DNA of 64,000 nt from Nodosilinea sp. P-1105 (GTDB lineage Bacteria > Cyanobacteriota > Cyanobacteriia > Phormidesmidales > Phormidesmidaceae). Below are positions 42,503 to 51,893 of this stretch, piece by piece. How positions within the stretch are numbered: the first letter of the stretch is position 1; the number at the start of each line of letters is the position of its first letter. The translations under genes were made by a program, and so were the position numbers. Under the pieces are notes generated by a model. The model was not told where the DNA came from and searched no databases. It saw nothing but the letters and a program-made list of their open reading frames with translations. The stretch is taken from contig NZ_SMDQ01000022.1 of the NCBI RefSeq assembly GCF_012911975.1, forward strand, positions 1 through 64,000, given 5' to 3'.

Positions 42503-44209
42503 CTAGACCTTCAATACCTGACGCAAGTCCCCAACCACGGGCACCACCTGCTCAGCCCGTTCTAGGGAATATCCAGCCAGGGCACCCCAGGCGGCTTCCA
42601 GTACACGGTCAAAGGTAATGTCATCTTTGACTAAAGTCCATAGCCGCTGGACTTCTTCGGTATGTAAGCGATCGTTCTCGGTCAGGGCTAAAATCAACAT
42701 CTGTCGCAGGTGTCGACCTTCCTCAGAAAACAGATAACGAATGCCAACTTCAGCCGTTGGTATAACATTAAACCCAGTTTCTCCCCGGGCAATGGTTAGC
42801 ATGTTTTCTAGTCGTTGCCACTGGAGTTGTCCATCCTTAAACAGCACCTCCAGTAGTCGCTGGCGCAGGGCCGGGGTTTCCCCGAGTAGCAGTCGACGGG
42901 CCACATAAGGGTAGGCCACATCCACGATTTTGAAGTCTGAGTTCAGACTGAGGGCCAACCCTTCTTGGGTGACAAGGGAGCGAATAATCAACGCAAACTT
43001 AGCGGGTACCCGAAAGGGGTACTCATACATCAGCTCAGAAAATTGATCGGTAATAGTTTTAAAGTTGAAGTCCTTGACCTTAGCCCCCAGTGCATCCCCT
43101 AATACCCGCTGTAGGGCAGGAATGATCGGGTCTAGGTCTGTGTCAGGGGTAAGGAAGCCAAGCTTAACAAATGCTTTCCCTAGCTGCTCAAAGTCGTGAT
43201 TAATTAGATGAACGACTGCATCAACCAAGGTTTCTTTGGTCAGTTGATCTAACTGATCCATCATGCCAAAGTCGATATAGGCCATACGGCCATCGGCCAT
43301 GGCAAACAAGTTGCCTGGGTGGGGATCGGCATGGAAGAAACCAAACTCGAGCAACTGGCGCAGACCGGAGATGACACCCACCTCTATCAGCTGATCGGGG
43401 TCCAGGTTAGCGCCCTCTAGCTGGGCGGCATTAGTGAGCTTGTAGCCATCAATCCACTCTAGGGTTAGGACCCGATGGCTACAATAGGGCCAACAAATGG
43501 CTGGAACCTTGATGGTAGGGTCTGATTTAAAGTTTGCGGCAAAGCGTTCTGCATTGCGGCCTTCGTTTAGATAGTCGATCTCTTCAAACAGTTTGGTGCC
43601 AAACTCTTCTACGATCAGGGTTAAGTCGTGGCCAAGGTTAAGGGGTAAAAATCGAGCTAACCATCCTGAGGCCCAATGCATCAAGTAGAGATCACGGCTG
43701 AGGATAGGTCGTAGATTGGGTCGTTGAACCTTGACGGCGACTATTTCGCCACTCATGAGCTGAGCTTTATAAACCTGACCAAGACTAGCAGCGGCTACTG
43801 GGGCCGGAGAAAAGCTCTGGAAAATTTCTTCGGGAGGGTAGTCTAACTCTGCGGCAATGATGGCTCTGGCTTCAGCATTAGGAAAAGGGGGAAGTTGATC
43901 CTGGAGTTTGGTCAACTCTTCCAAAAAATCTTTACGGACCAGGTCAGGACGAGTTGAGAGCGCCTGCCCTACCTTAATGAAGGTTGGGCCTAGATTGGTC
44001 AAAATGGTGCGTAATTGAATTGCCCGCCGTTGTCGGTTAATGGTTTCCCGCTTGAACCAGCGATCGAGCTGTAACCCAAGGGCAAAACTACCCAGCCACC
44101 AAAGGATTTGAAATACTCGCCAGCCTAGGGTCCACAAGCGCCAGCGAAAATACTGGGCGATCGCCTCAGCGTCATAAGCCCTAAATGAACTTGGATCTGT
44201 AGCAGTCAC
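42503..44209 (-). CDS. ABC1/AarF/UbiB-family atypical kinase
   Basis: The product is 568 aa from GTG 44209, preceded by GAGGTAA; the frame continues to a TTG at 44260 with unconserved residues. Family motifs are KVGQALSTRPDLVRKDFLEEL (KxGQ), ASLGQVYKAQL (Ala-rich loop), VAVKVQRPNL, GFFHADPHPGNLFAM and YIDFGMMDQL (DFG). A membrane-near segment LWTLGWRVFQILWWLGSFALGL lies at the N terminus. In cyanobacteria this family probably supports plastoquinone or prenyl-lipid homeostasis; some members associate with plastoglobule-like bodies in plants. The substrate is not settled. Confidence 0.92.
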   Translation of the reverse strand: MTATDPSSFRAYDAEAIAQYFRWRLWTLGWRVFQILWWLGSFALGLQLDRWFKRETINRQRRAIQLRTILTNLGPTFIKVGQALSTRPDLVRKDFLEELTKLQDQLPPFPNAEARAIIAAELDYPPEEIFQSFSPAPVAAASLGQVYKAQLMSGEIVAVKVQRPNLRPILSRDLYLMHWASGWLARFLPLNLGHDLTLIVEEFGTKLFEEIDYLNEGRNAERFAANFKSDPTIKVPAICWPYCSHRVLTLEWIDGYKLTNAAQLEGANLDPDQLIEVGVISGLRQLLEFGFFHADPHPGNLFAMADGRMAYIDFGMMDQLDQLTKETLVDAVVHLINHDFEQLGKAFVKLGFLTPDTDLDPIIPALQRVLGDALGAKVKDFNFKTITDQFSELMYEYPFRVPAKFALIIRSLVTQEGLALSLNSDFKIVDVAYPYVARRLLLGETPALRQRLLEVLFKDGQLQWQRLENMLTIARGETGFNVIPTAEVGIRYLFSEEGRHLRQMLILALTENDRLHTEEVQRLWTLVKDDITFDRVLEAAWGALAGYSLERAEQVVPVVGDLRQVLKV

Positions 44210-44494
44210 AGCACCTATTACCTCGCATTGCAGCTGGCTAAGGGCAAACACCAACGTCAAGAATCAGTCGTTAGACCGTGAAAACTGAATTCTTTGATAG
44301 AACTATAAATCCTAGTTTGACCTAGGCGGATCCCCATTAGCGTTACACATAGTATAGAAAACTACAAATAACTTTAGCAGAAAAGAACCACGGCCCTGGC
44401 TAGACAACAGACCCAGTTGAGACCCAGGCGCACCCCTGGGAGCGCTACCGTAGTTGCCCAGCCCCTAACCCTAATATCCACCCATAACACTGAG

Positions 44495-45670
44495 CTAATA
44501 ACACTGAGCCGTCTTCGGCATCACCTCAGCCAAAACTTCAGTGAAGATTTGCACCACCTGCTTTTGTCGAGCCAGGTCAAGCTCAGGGAACATGGGCAGA
44601 GAGAGCACCTGGTGGGCGGCAAGTTCAGTTTGGGGGAGGCGGCCAGGTTGGTAGCCAAGATGGCGATACACCGGCTGCAAGTGTAGTGGCAAGGGATAGT
44701 AAACCATGGCAATCACCCCGGCTTGGCGCATGAGTTGCTGGATGCGATTTCGATCTTCACCGCTAGCCGTTGCCTGGGTCAGTCTTAGGGTGTATTGGTT
44801 CCATACCGATTGGCCAAAGCCAGGGGCTTGAGGTCGCTGTATCCCATGGCAATTGGCCAGCAGGGTGTCATATCGCTGGGCTACCTGGGCCCGCTGGCGA
44901 TTCCATTGGTCTAAATGCTTCAGCTTGACGGCCAAAATGGCCGCCTGCAGGGCATCGAGACGGCTATTGATGCCGATCGCTTCATGGTGATACTTAACCC
45001 GACTGCCATGTTCCCGCAGCATCCGCAGGGTATCCGCCAGGTCTGAATTGTTGGTGGTGATGGCCCCGCCGTCGCCGCAGCCCCCTAAATTTTTAGTAGG
45101 GAAGAAACTAAAGCAGCCCACATGCCCCACACTACCCACAGATTTACCTTGCCACTGAGCCCCAGTCGCCTGGGCACAGTCTTCGATCACGGTTAGCTCA
45201 TGACGAGCCGCAATCTCCAATAATGGCCCCATATCCACCGGGCGGCCAAACAAATGGACAGGCATAATGGCGCGAGTGCGATCGCTAACGGCTGCTTCCA
45301 CCTGGGCCACATCCAGATTAAAGCTGTCAAGCTCAATATCGACAAAAACTGGGGTGGCGCCAGTGGCACTAATGGCTTCCGCCGTCGCAATAAACGTAAA
45401 CGACGATGTAATCACCTCGTCCCCAGGACCAATGTCTAAAGCCCGCAAGGCCAGATACAGGGCATCAGTGCCGGAGTTGCAAACAACACACTCTTGGGTG
45501 CCCACATACGCGCCAAACGCTTGGGCAAAGCTTTCGACCACGGGTCCATTAATGTACTGGCCAGAGGCAAGCACCTCAGCCACAGCAGCATTAACGTCGG
45601 TTTGAATCTGTTTGAATTGCTCCGTTAAATCAACGGGAGGAATGACAGTCACTCGCTCGCTCACACTCAC
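44495..45670 (-). CDS. DegT/DnrJ/EryC1/StrS-family sugar aminotransferase
   Basis: The protein is 391 aa. PLP-site motifs are CVVCNSGTDALYLALRAL, DEVITSSFTFIATAEAI, VIEDCAQATGAQW and the lysine in CFSFFPTKNLGGCGDGGAI. RMLREHGSRVKYHHEAIGINSRLDALQAAIL is the family C-terminal core. It is a full-length transaminase acting on nucleotide-bound keto sugars for cell-surface glycan or glycolipid synthesis. It lies alone, about 230 bp from UbiB on the same strand and divergent from ribD. Confidence 0.93.
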   Translation of the reverse strand: MSVSERVTVIPPVDLTEQFKQIQTDVNAAVAEVLASGQYINGPVVESFAQAFGAYVGTQECVVCNSGTDALYLALRALDIGPGDEVITSSFTFIATAEAISATGATPVFVDIELDSFNLDVAQVEAAVSDRTRAIMPVHLFGRPVDMGPLLEIAARHELTVIEDCAQATGAQWQGKSVGSVGHVGCFSFFPTKNLGGCGDGGAITTNNSDLADTLRMLREHGSRVKYHHEAIGINSRLDALQAAILAVKLKHLDQWNRQRAQVAQRYDTLLANCHGIQRPQAPGFGQSVWNQYTLRLTQATASGEDRNRIQQLMRQAGVIAMVYYPLPLHLQPVYRHLGYQPGRLPQTELAAHQVLSLPMFPELDLARQKQVVQIFTEVLAEVMPKTAQCY

Positions 45671-45865
45671 TCACTGGATAGGCTTAGTGTAACCTACCGT
45701 TGGAAGACAAAGGTGGCCTGTCAGCTGACTAGCGATCCTAGGACAAGGGGTTGAAATAGGTTGAGAGGCTGGCAATTGCCGGTAGCCCTGAGCCCCTTGT
45801 CATTCTCAAATAGAATAAAGCATTGGTGACAATACCCCTTCAGCCGTTCCCCAAACCCTGATGCC

Positions 45866-46972
45866 ATGATCCAGTCCCTGCCCATGGAGGTTCATACCCG
45901 GTGGATGAACCGGTGCCTAGAAATCGCCCAAAAGGCCGCTGGCCACACCGCTCCTAATCCCATGGTAGGGGCGGTGATTGTAGATCAGGGTTTGGTGGTC
46001 GGGGAAGGCTTTCACCCTGGGGCAGGACAACCTCACGCCGAGGTGTTTGCCCTCCGCCAGGCGGGAGACAAGGCCAAAGGGGCGACCCTTTACGTCAACT
46101 TAGAACCTTGTAACCATACTGGACGAACGCCCCCCTGTACCCAGGCTTTAATTCGGGCTGGAGTCGGTCGCGTGGTCGTCGGCATGATTGATCCTGACCC
46201 TAGGGTAGCCGGAACCGGAGTTCAAACCCTAAAAGCCGCCGGTATTGATGTGATCGTCGGAGTGGAGGAAGCCGCTTGTCAGGCCCTCAATCAGGCTTTT
46301 GTACAACGAATTATTCATCAGCGTCCCCTGGGCATTTTGAAATATGCCATGACCCTTGATGGCAAAATCGCCACCACCACCGGTCATAGCCATTGGGTGA
46401 CTGGCCCCCAAGCCCGAGCCAAGGTGCACCAGCTACGAGCCATCTGTGATGCTGTGGTGGTGGGGGGAAACACCGTTCGCTACGATAACCCTCACTTGAC
46501 TACCCATGGCCACAGTGCCCATAACCCGTTGCGGGTGGTTCTCAGTCGGCGACTGCAGTTACCCCTAGAGGCCAACCTGTGGTTAACCACCACGGCCCCA
46601 ACCCTGGTGCTCACAACTCCCCAGGCTGACTCAGAGCGATCGAAAACCTTAACCGCATCTGGAGTTGAGGTGATCCCCCTACCAACCCTAACCCCCGCTA
46701 CCACTACCCAGTACCTCTATGATCGAGGCTGTGCCCAGGTACTGTGGGAATGTGGCGGAACTCTTGCAGCTTTGGCCATTCAGGATGGTGTGATTGACAA
46801 GGTTTGGGCATTTGTGGCCCCAAAGCTGGTGGGCGGAACCCAGGCTCCAGGACCAGTAGGGGATTTAAACATTGCCACAATGACCAGCGCCAAACAGCTT
46901 AGTGACGTCACCTGGCACGCCCTAGGCGATGATCTCTTAATTGAGGGCTACCTGCGAGCTGTGCCCCAGTAG
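45866..46972 (+). CDS. ribD: Bifunctional riboflavin biosynthesis deaminase/reductase RibD
   Basis: The protein is 368 aa; the ATG at 45884 (MEVHTRWMNRCLE) fits homologues as well as the first ATG. The deaminase domain has NPMVGAVIV, HAEVFALRQA (zinc His plus proton-shuttle Glu) and EPCNHTGRTPPCTQAL (zinc Cys pair). The reductase domain (about 150-365) has KYAMTLDGKIATTTGHSHWVTG, DAVVVGGNTVRYDNPHL and VWAFVAPKLVGGTQAP. It performs steps two and three of riboflavin synthesis from GTP. It is convergent with the thioredoxin gene, with 9 bp between stops. Confidence 0.95.
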   Translation: MIQSLPMEVHTRWMNRCLEIAQKAAGHTAPNPMVGAVIVDQGLVVGEGFHPGAGQPHAEVFALRQAGDKAKGATLYVNLEPCNHTGRTPPCTQALIRAGVGRVVVGMIDPDPRVAGTGVQTLKAAGIDVIVGVEEAACQALNQAFVQRIIHQRPLGILKYAMTLDGKIATTTGHSHWVTGPQARAKVHQLRAICDAVVVGGNTVRYDNPHLTTHGHSAHNPLRVVLSRRLQLPLEANLWLTTTAPTLVLTTPQADSERSKTLTASGVEVIPLPTLTPATTTQYLYDRGCAQVLWECGGTLAALAIQDGVIDKVWAFVAPKLVGGTQAPGPVGDLNIATMTSAKQLSDVTWHALGDDLLIEGYLRAVPQ

Positions 46973-46981
46973 CCCTGGGGC

Positions 46982-47356
46982 TTAAGCCTGGGGATAAACC
47001 CGCACTAGCCGTGGGACATCCTGGATAAGCTGGCGGCTGCGCATGACAGCATCTAACGCCAACCGTAACTCTTCTTTGCCTCGAAAGGTATCAAAGCGCT
47101 GCTGCACTTCGCCTTGGTCAAATAGCAGTAGGGTAGGCAGGGTGGATAACCGATAGGTGTTGGCTAAGCGCAAATTTTCATCGGCGTTAACGTCTACCAG
47201 CTTCACATAACCAGCCCACTCGGTTTGAAAATGGTTAAGCACTGGGGCAATCATCCGACACAAGCCACACCAGGGAGCCCAAAAATGGACTAGTACCGGC
47301 ACGTCAGATTCTAAAACGGTGGCACTAAAGGTGGTTTCAACAACAGAAATTGACAT
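46982..47356 (-). CDS. Thioredoxin with CGLC active site
   Basis: The 124-aa protein has the thioredoxin fold (VPVLVHFWAPWCGLCRMIAPVL, VDVNADENLRLANTYRLSTLPTLLLF with the cis-Pro, GEVQQRFDTFRGKEELRLAL). The active site is WCGLC instead of the usual WCGPC; Pro to Leu shifts redox potential and partner choice in other thioredoxins. A short C-terminal tail of about 17 residues (RQLIQDVPRLVRVYPQA) extends past the fold. It is a probable disulfide reductase of unknown target. Confidence 0.88.
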   Translation of the reverse strand: MSISVVETTFSATVLESDVPVLVHFWAPWCGLCRMIAPVLNHFQTEWAGYVKLVDVNADENLRLANTYRLSTLPTLLLFDQGEVQQRFDTFRGKEELRLALDAVMRSRQLIQDVPRLVRVYPQA

Positions 47357-47777
47357 TTAGATCAGTAAAAACTTTGTTAACAGGGTAAGAAGCTGGACTC
47401 AAAAAGTTCAGTAAGGTGAATCTGACGGATCAATCATCACCTCCAGTAACTTTACTTAGAAAAATTGCAAAGGTTTTAATAGGGATCATTGTAGAACAGT
47501 TGAGATTGGAAGTTAATGGGCAAGATCGGAGATTTTTCACGATCCGTAACACAAGCTACCGATAAAGCCCCACTGGGTACCAGATCTGGGAGTAGATCTA
47601 CTCATTACTGCTGGCATTGTAGGGAATATCCTAATGATGGAAAGTGGATGACCAGATGATGCCAGGAGCCTAGCGTACCGCTACAGGTCTCAGATTATGC
47701 CTTGGGATACCCTACGGGTGTCGCCTATGAGCTAAATAACTCTGGGGTCTTGGCGTACTGTACTGACGCGATCGCGG
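47357..47777. other. Gap without a recognised gene
   Basis: This 420-bp stretch between the thioredoxin start and the CHASE2 gene end has no convincing frame. A stretch GATCTGGGAGTAGATC (about 47583-47598) has complementary GATCT/AGATC ends. Otherwise nothing stands out. The thioredoxin promoter is expected at the left end. Confidence 0.3.
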
Positions 47778-50333
47778 TCAGCAGAGGTGATGAATTTGGC
47801 TAGGCTGATGATTCTGTAGCAAGGCCAGGGCTTCATCGCTGGGTAGGGGCTTAGCGAAAAAATAACCCTGGCCATAGTCGCAGTGCTCTCGCTGTAACAT
47901 GGCTACCTGGGCCGCTGTTTCCACCCCTTCAGCAACCACGTCCATACCTAATTGCTGCCCTAGGGTCAGGATCGTATGGATAATGGCTTGATCCTCATGG
48001 CTTTTTTCTAGGCGCCCGACGAAAGATTTATCGACTTTCAGGGTATCCATGGGAAAGCGGTGAAGATAGCTTAAAGACGAATAGCCAGTACCAAAGTCAT
48101 CAATAGCTAACCGTAGATCCAGGGCCTTTAGTTTTAGCATTAGGTCAATAGCGGCATCCACATCTCCCATCACCATGCTTTCGGTAATTTCAAGCCGGAT
48201 GCAGTTTCCCCTGACTTTGGTGTCCTGGAGGGCAGCTTGAATGTGGGCCACCAGATCGGGCTGACTAAACTGTCGGTTAGATAAATTAATGCTCATGGTC
48301 AAATGCTGATATTGGGGGAACATGTCGTGCCAACGGCGCAGTTGGCAGCAGGCTTCCCGAAAAATCCACTGACCTAGGGCCATAATCAATCCAGTTTCTT
48401 CAGCAGCGGGAATAAAGGCACTAGGCAATACAAACCCTCGATCTTTTTGGTGCCAGCGTACCAGCGCCTCAAATCCAGCAATCATGCCCGTTCGCAGGTT
48501 AATAATGGGTTGGTAATACAGCAGAAATTCTTGGTTATCGAGAGCGCTGATTAAATCACTCTCTAACTGTAGGCGATTAACAGCCTCAGTTAACATCCCA
48601 GCAGCAAACACCTCAAAGCGTGATTGCCCAAGGGCTTTAGCGCGATACATAGCTGTGTGGGCATCCCGCAACAGGTCAGCAGGTTTGTGCTGAAACCCCG
48701 GCTGGGTGATCGCCACGCCCAAGCTAATTGTGCTTGGTAGTTTTTGTGTCCCCAGCATCAGGGGCGCCGACAGGTTATCTTGCAGAGTATCCATCAGCGC
48801 TCCGGCGGCATTAGCGTCTACCCCTTTCAGTAGTAGAGCAAATTCATCGCCGCCAACCCGGGCCACCTGACTGTCGTTGGGCCGGTGCTGCTTCAACCGC
48901 TGGGCGATCATCTGCAATACCATATCCCCAGCTTGATGGCCTAAACTTTCGTTAATCACCTTAAACCGATCGATGCCCAAAAATGCCACGATTACGGGGG
49001 CGGCATCGGCCTCTTTAGTCGATTGTTTGAGGGCCTGTTGCACTCGGTTGATAAAAGACTCTCGGTTAGGTAAGCCAGTCAGGGGGTCATGGGTACTGCG
49101 GTAGAACAGTTTGTAGCCTAAGACTGTGATCAGCGTAACCACAACCCCGGTGACGGGTTCAGCCAAAGGTACCCAGATTAAATTAGCAACCCCAACCCAG
49201 CCTAAGCCCGCCAACGCAATGAACAAGAAAGCCCCAGAAATCGGTAGCAAGCTAGGCCGTTTGAGGGCAGTGGCCAGGCTAGCGGCAGTCAAACACCAGC
49301 CCCATAGCCATATTACTTCTAGCCAAAGGGGCATAAATTGGTATAAGGCTGGCTCCCCTTCAAGCACATCTAAGAGTTGGCTGACCATATGACCGTGAAT
49401 AACGACTCCAGCCATAGTGAGATCGTCATCTTGATTAAAGCTAAAAGGGGTATAAAATCGGTCTTTCAAACTGGCTGCGATCGTGCCGACGAGTACCACG
49501 TTGTCAGTCAACCAGTCTGGGTCAAATTGGCCGCTGAGCACCTGACTAATGGAAAGCTCCCGGGCCGGGGAATAGCGTCCTCGATAGCGCAGCAAGATTT
49601 GATAGCCGCTGCTATCGACCCCATGGTATCCCCCTTCATTGCCAGATAGAACCCGAATGGCCGTGTCTCCGGCAAAGAGATGGTCATAGTCGTAGGTGAG
49701 AGACAGGGGGGGCGAGTCACCATAGGCTAGGGCAACTCGCAGGGCAAATGAGTAGTAGCCCCCATCAGGCCCCTGAACAAACATCAGATTTCGGCGAATA
49801 ATGCCGTCTGTGTCGGTGGGAATATCATTAAACCCAACCCGTTCTGCTTCAACCGTAGGAGGGGCAGGGACCTCCCCTTGTCCTCCTGGCGCACTGCCTA
49901 CGTTGTAGATGGCAATCAGGTTCTCTGCGGCCAGTTGTTCGATTAAGGCATCAGATCCTGGGGGGCGGAAACTACTGCGGTATAGATCTAGCCCTACGAC
50001 CCGGGGTTGGTGCACTTGAATTTTGGCGAGTAGGTCTGCCATCACCGCATCTTCCAGCGGCCAACCATACTGTTGGACATCGGCTTCGGTAATGCCGACG
50101 ATGGTAATACGCTCATCTGGAGGACGATCAGCCGTGGAGCGCACCAAGTGATCAAAGATAAATAGTTCGGCTGGTTCTAAGAGCCTTAACACTTTAACCC
50201 CGGTGACTAAAGAAGCCGCCGCCAGGCTGGACAGCAGCACGATTTTGCCACTGATGCTCAAGATTGTGGGCCACCGGTGAGTGGTCCTAAGCTGTTGAAA
50301 CCCACGATAAATAGCGTTCAAAATGGCATTCAC
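47778..50333 (-). CDS. CHASE2-GGDEF-EAL cyclic-di-GMP signalling protein
   Basis: The protein is 851 aa. A first membrane helix lies at about 25-48, an extracytoplasmic CHASE2 domain at about 50-315 (ERITIVGITEADVQQYGWPLEDAV, RVVGLDLYR), and three helices at about 335-405. The GGDEF domain (about 415-570) has the intact catalytic motif VARVGGDEFALLL and DRFKVINESLGHQAGD. The EAL domain (about 585-840) keeps GFEALVRWHQKD and DDFGTGYSSL with the Glu/Asp metal ligands. It may both make and degrade c-di-GMP in response to an external signal. It is monocistronic. Confidence 0.93.
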   Translation of the reverse strand: MNAILNAIYRGFQQLRTTHRWPTILSISGKIVLLSSLAAASLVTGVKVLRLLEPAELFIFDHLVRSTADRPPDERITIVGITEADVQQYGWPLEDAVMADLLAKIQVHQPRVVGLDLYRSSFRPPGSDALIEQLAAENLIAIYNVGSAPGGQGEVPAPPTVEAERVGFNDIPTDTDGIIRRNLMFVQGPDGGYYSFALRVALAYGDSPPLSLTYDYDHLFAGDTAIRVLSGNEGGYHGVDSSGYQILLRYRGRYSPARELSISQVLSGQFDPDWLTDNVVLVGTIAASLKDRFYTPFSFNQDDDLTMAGVVIHGHMVSQLLDVLEGEPALYQFMPLWLEVIWLWGWCLTAASLATALKRPSLLPISGAFLFIALAGLGWVGVANLIWVPLAEPVTGVVVTLITVLGYKLFYRSTHDPLTGLPNRESFINRVQQALKQSTKEADAAPVIVAFLGIDRFKVINESLGHQAGDMVLQMIAQRLKQHRPNDSQVARVGGDEFALLLKGVDANAAGALMDTLQDNLSAPLMLGTQKLPSTISLGVAITQPGFQHKPADLLRDAHTAMYRAKALGQSRFEVFAAGMLTEAVNRLQLESDLISALDNQEFLLYYQPIINLRTGMIAGFEALVRWHQKDRGFVLPSAFIPAAEETGLIMALGQWIFREACCQLRRWHDMFPQYQHLTMSINLSNRQFSQPDLVAHIQAALQDTKVRGNCIRLEITESMVMGDVDAAIDLMLKLKALDLRLAIDDFGTGYSSLSYLHRFPMDTLKVDKSFVGRLEKSHEDQAIIHTILTLGQQLGMDVVAEGVETAAQVAMLQREHCDYGQGYFFAKPLPSDEALALLQNHQPSQIHHLC

Positions 50334-51304
50334 AATAGCTACAGCTGTTGACGACAGCGACAGTCAGAGGTAGCTGCATCCTGAGGAATTAAGAGACCGT
50401 TGTTATTATCTCAGCCCAACAGAATGGTTGGGGGACATTCGACTAAGAGTAATTCATGACAATAATTATCCGTCTGGCCCACCCTGCGGGAAGAGCAAGC
50501 TCTACATCCCCCAACCCCTGCCACGCACGTCCTACGGACTACTCCCAGGACGGGAGAAGGGGAGCCGGACAGCCCCAAAGTCCCTCTCCCGCTCTGGGAG
50601 GGGGATTCAGGGTGTAGACGCGTTTCGCAAGCGACATGGAACGCGAAGCGTGTGCAGAGCACGTAAGCGGCTTCTCTGGGAGTGGGCACCAATTGGATAT
50701 TTTATTAGTTGAACTACTCTAAGTTGAGGCTGGACTTGATATAGCATGCCCAAATTGAGTGAGTTAAGCGTATTCGATCTAAAGAAAGATTCGCCAACAA
50801 CTTTGGGGGGTATGGGCTGGATTCAGCAGGATAGACAGAGCTTGCCGATACTCTGGATAAGATAGGGGGACCTGGTGCCGTTAACCTCCGATGGATAGGT
50901 CGCGCTAATTTACGTTTATGCTGGGCAGCGGCCATAGCCACCGATAACAAGACAGCAGCCTCTTGGGTGAGACTGCTGCTAAAGAACAATACGGCATTTA
51001 AAGCCAGGCTATCGGTGTAAACCCACGCCAGTTGGACAATGAACTGTCTGCTGAATGTCGATTCAGGGCTGAGATCTTAGGCAATCTCTGGATAACAAAA
51101 TACCCCCGTAGGATGGGCAAAGCTTGCTTGCCCATCAGGTATCGAGCTACATCAAGGGAAAATCTTTCCTAGAGATCGCCTTAACTAGGGCGCTGAAGAG
51201 CGACTCATTTCTCATATCGACTGGCAAAAGACCACCTTTGCTGAAGGTGCCAGGCTCTAGGTGTCAGGCACCAGGAATGGTTGACCGACTGATGCCGTAT
51301 CGTC
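50334..51304. other. Repeat-rich non-coding region of about 1 kb
   Basis: No frame here resembles a protein. It contains a C/G-rich dispersed cyanobacterial-type repeat (about 50540-50610, with GGGAGAAGGGGAGCC and CCCTCTCCC arms), followed by an alternating segment rich in GCGAAGCG and GTAAGCGG motifs (about 50620-50670). It also has a 9-bp hairpin GATGGGCAA/TTGCCCATC (51112-51136) and repeat B copy 4 (51222-51295). An earlier element may have decayed here; nothing proves it. Confidence 0.5.
51222..51295 (+). repeat. Dispersed repeat family B, copy 4
   Basis: The copy runs GGCAAAAGACCACCTTTGCT, then GTGCCAGGCTCTAGGTGTCAG, and ends GGTTGACCGACTGATG. It matches copy 2 at 37520-37590 in the same orientation and is the reverse of copies 1 and 3. 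Confidence 0.75.
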
Positions 51305-51517
51305 CTAGTGCTGATAGTCCACCATTGCAGGAGATGGGGTGACCCAATGGGTGCCCCCTCCCTGACGTCGCCCAGGAAATTCATCTCGACTACTAGCACT
51401 GGCCATGGATGATGTACCGAAGGCCTGGAACATGATCATCAGCAGTAGCGACAGCGTGCCGATGGCTAGCAGCCCAATGGACGGAGAGTTGGTGTAATAC
51501 CTTGGCGAATTTTCCAT
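51305..51517 (-). CDS. Small single-helix membrane protein
   Basis: From ATG 51517 (MENSPRYYTNSP) the protein has 70 aa; the frame is open to 51628 but with unlikely residues. One hydrophobic helix (GLLAIGTLSLLLMIMFQAFG, about 14-33) is followed by a polar tail SSMASASSRDEFPGRRQGGG. The family is not recognised. It resembles small cyanobacterial thylakoid-associated proteins only in size. The rest of the gap to 51893 shows no other gene. Confidence 0.5.
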   Translation of the reverse strand: MENSPRYYTNSPSIGLLAIGTLSLLLMIMFQAFGTSSMASASSRDEFPGRRQGGGTHWVTPSPAMVDYQH

Positions 51518-51893
51518 ATGACTTTCGTTATTACCCCAGACTGATCTAACTAGGGGAATCAAATCTGTCTGAGGGTAGACGCTCCCTAAACAACAGTAGC
51601 AACCGAAATGGCTTAACCCTATGTCCATTAAGGCCGAGGACGCTAACCGGATCGACAGAAGACCTACGGAATTCCGAGATGGTCATTTCTACTGCCCTGG
51701 GGACAAGGGCTGCGTAAGCTTAATGAAGCTGGCGTAAAGTCTAGTGAATTAATCGGAGGCTTGAGGGATGTTATTTACACCATTCTCGATATGGCTATCA
51801 AAACAAGAATAATTACCTAGCGGCATCCGTAGGCTTACTTAGATTTTCTTAAGATTTCATCCATCTGGAGGTAGATTAGTTAACCCTAGCTGC

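Noticed and set aside
50411-50712. Two opposed frames of about 93 aa in the 50.4-50.7 kb region
   Set aside because: The DNA is repetitive and the frames read across repeat arms; no ribosome site or homologous motif is present.
50714-50989. 91-aa minus-strand frame
   Set aside because: Considered as a transposase relic because of its setting, but no DDE, HUH or helix-turn-helix motif is visible.
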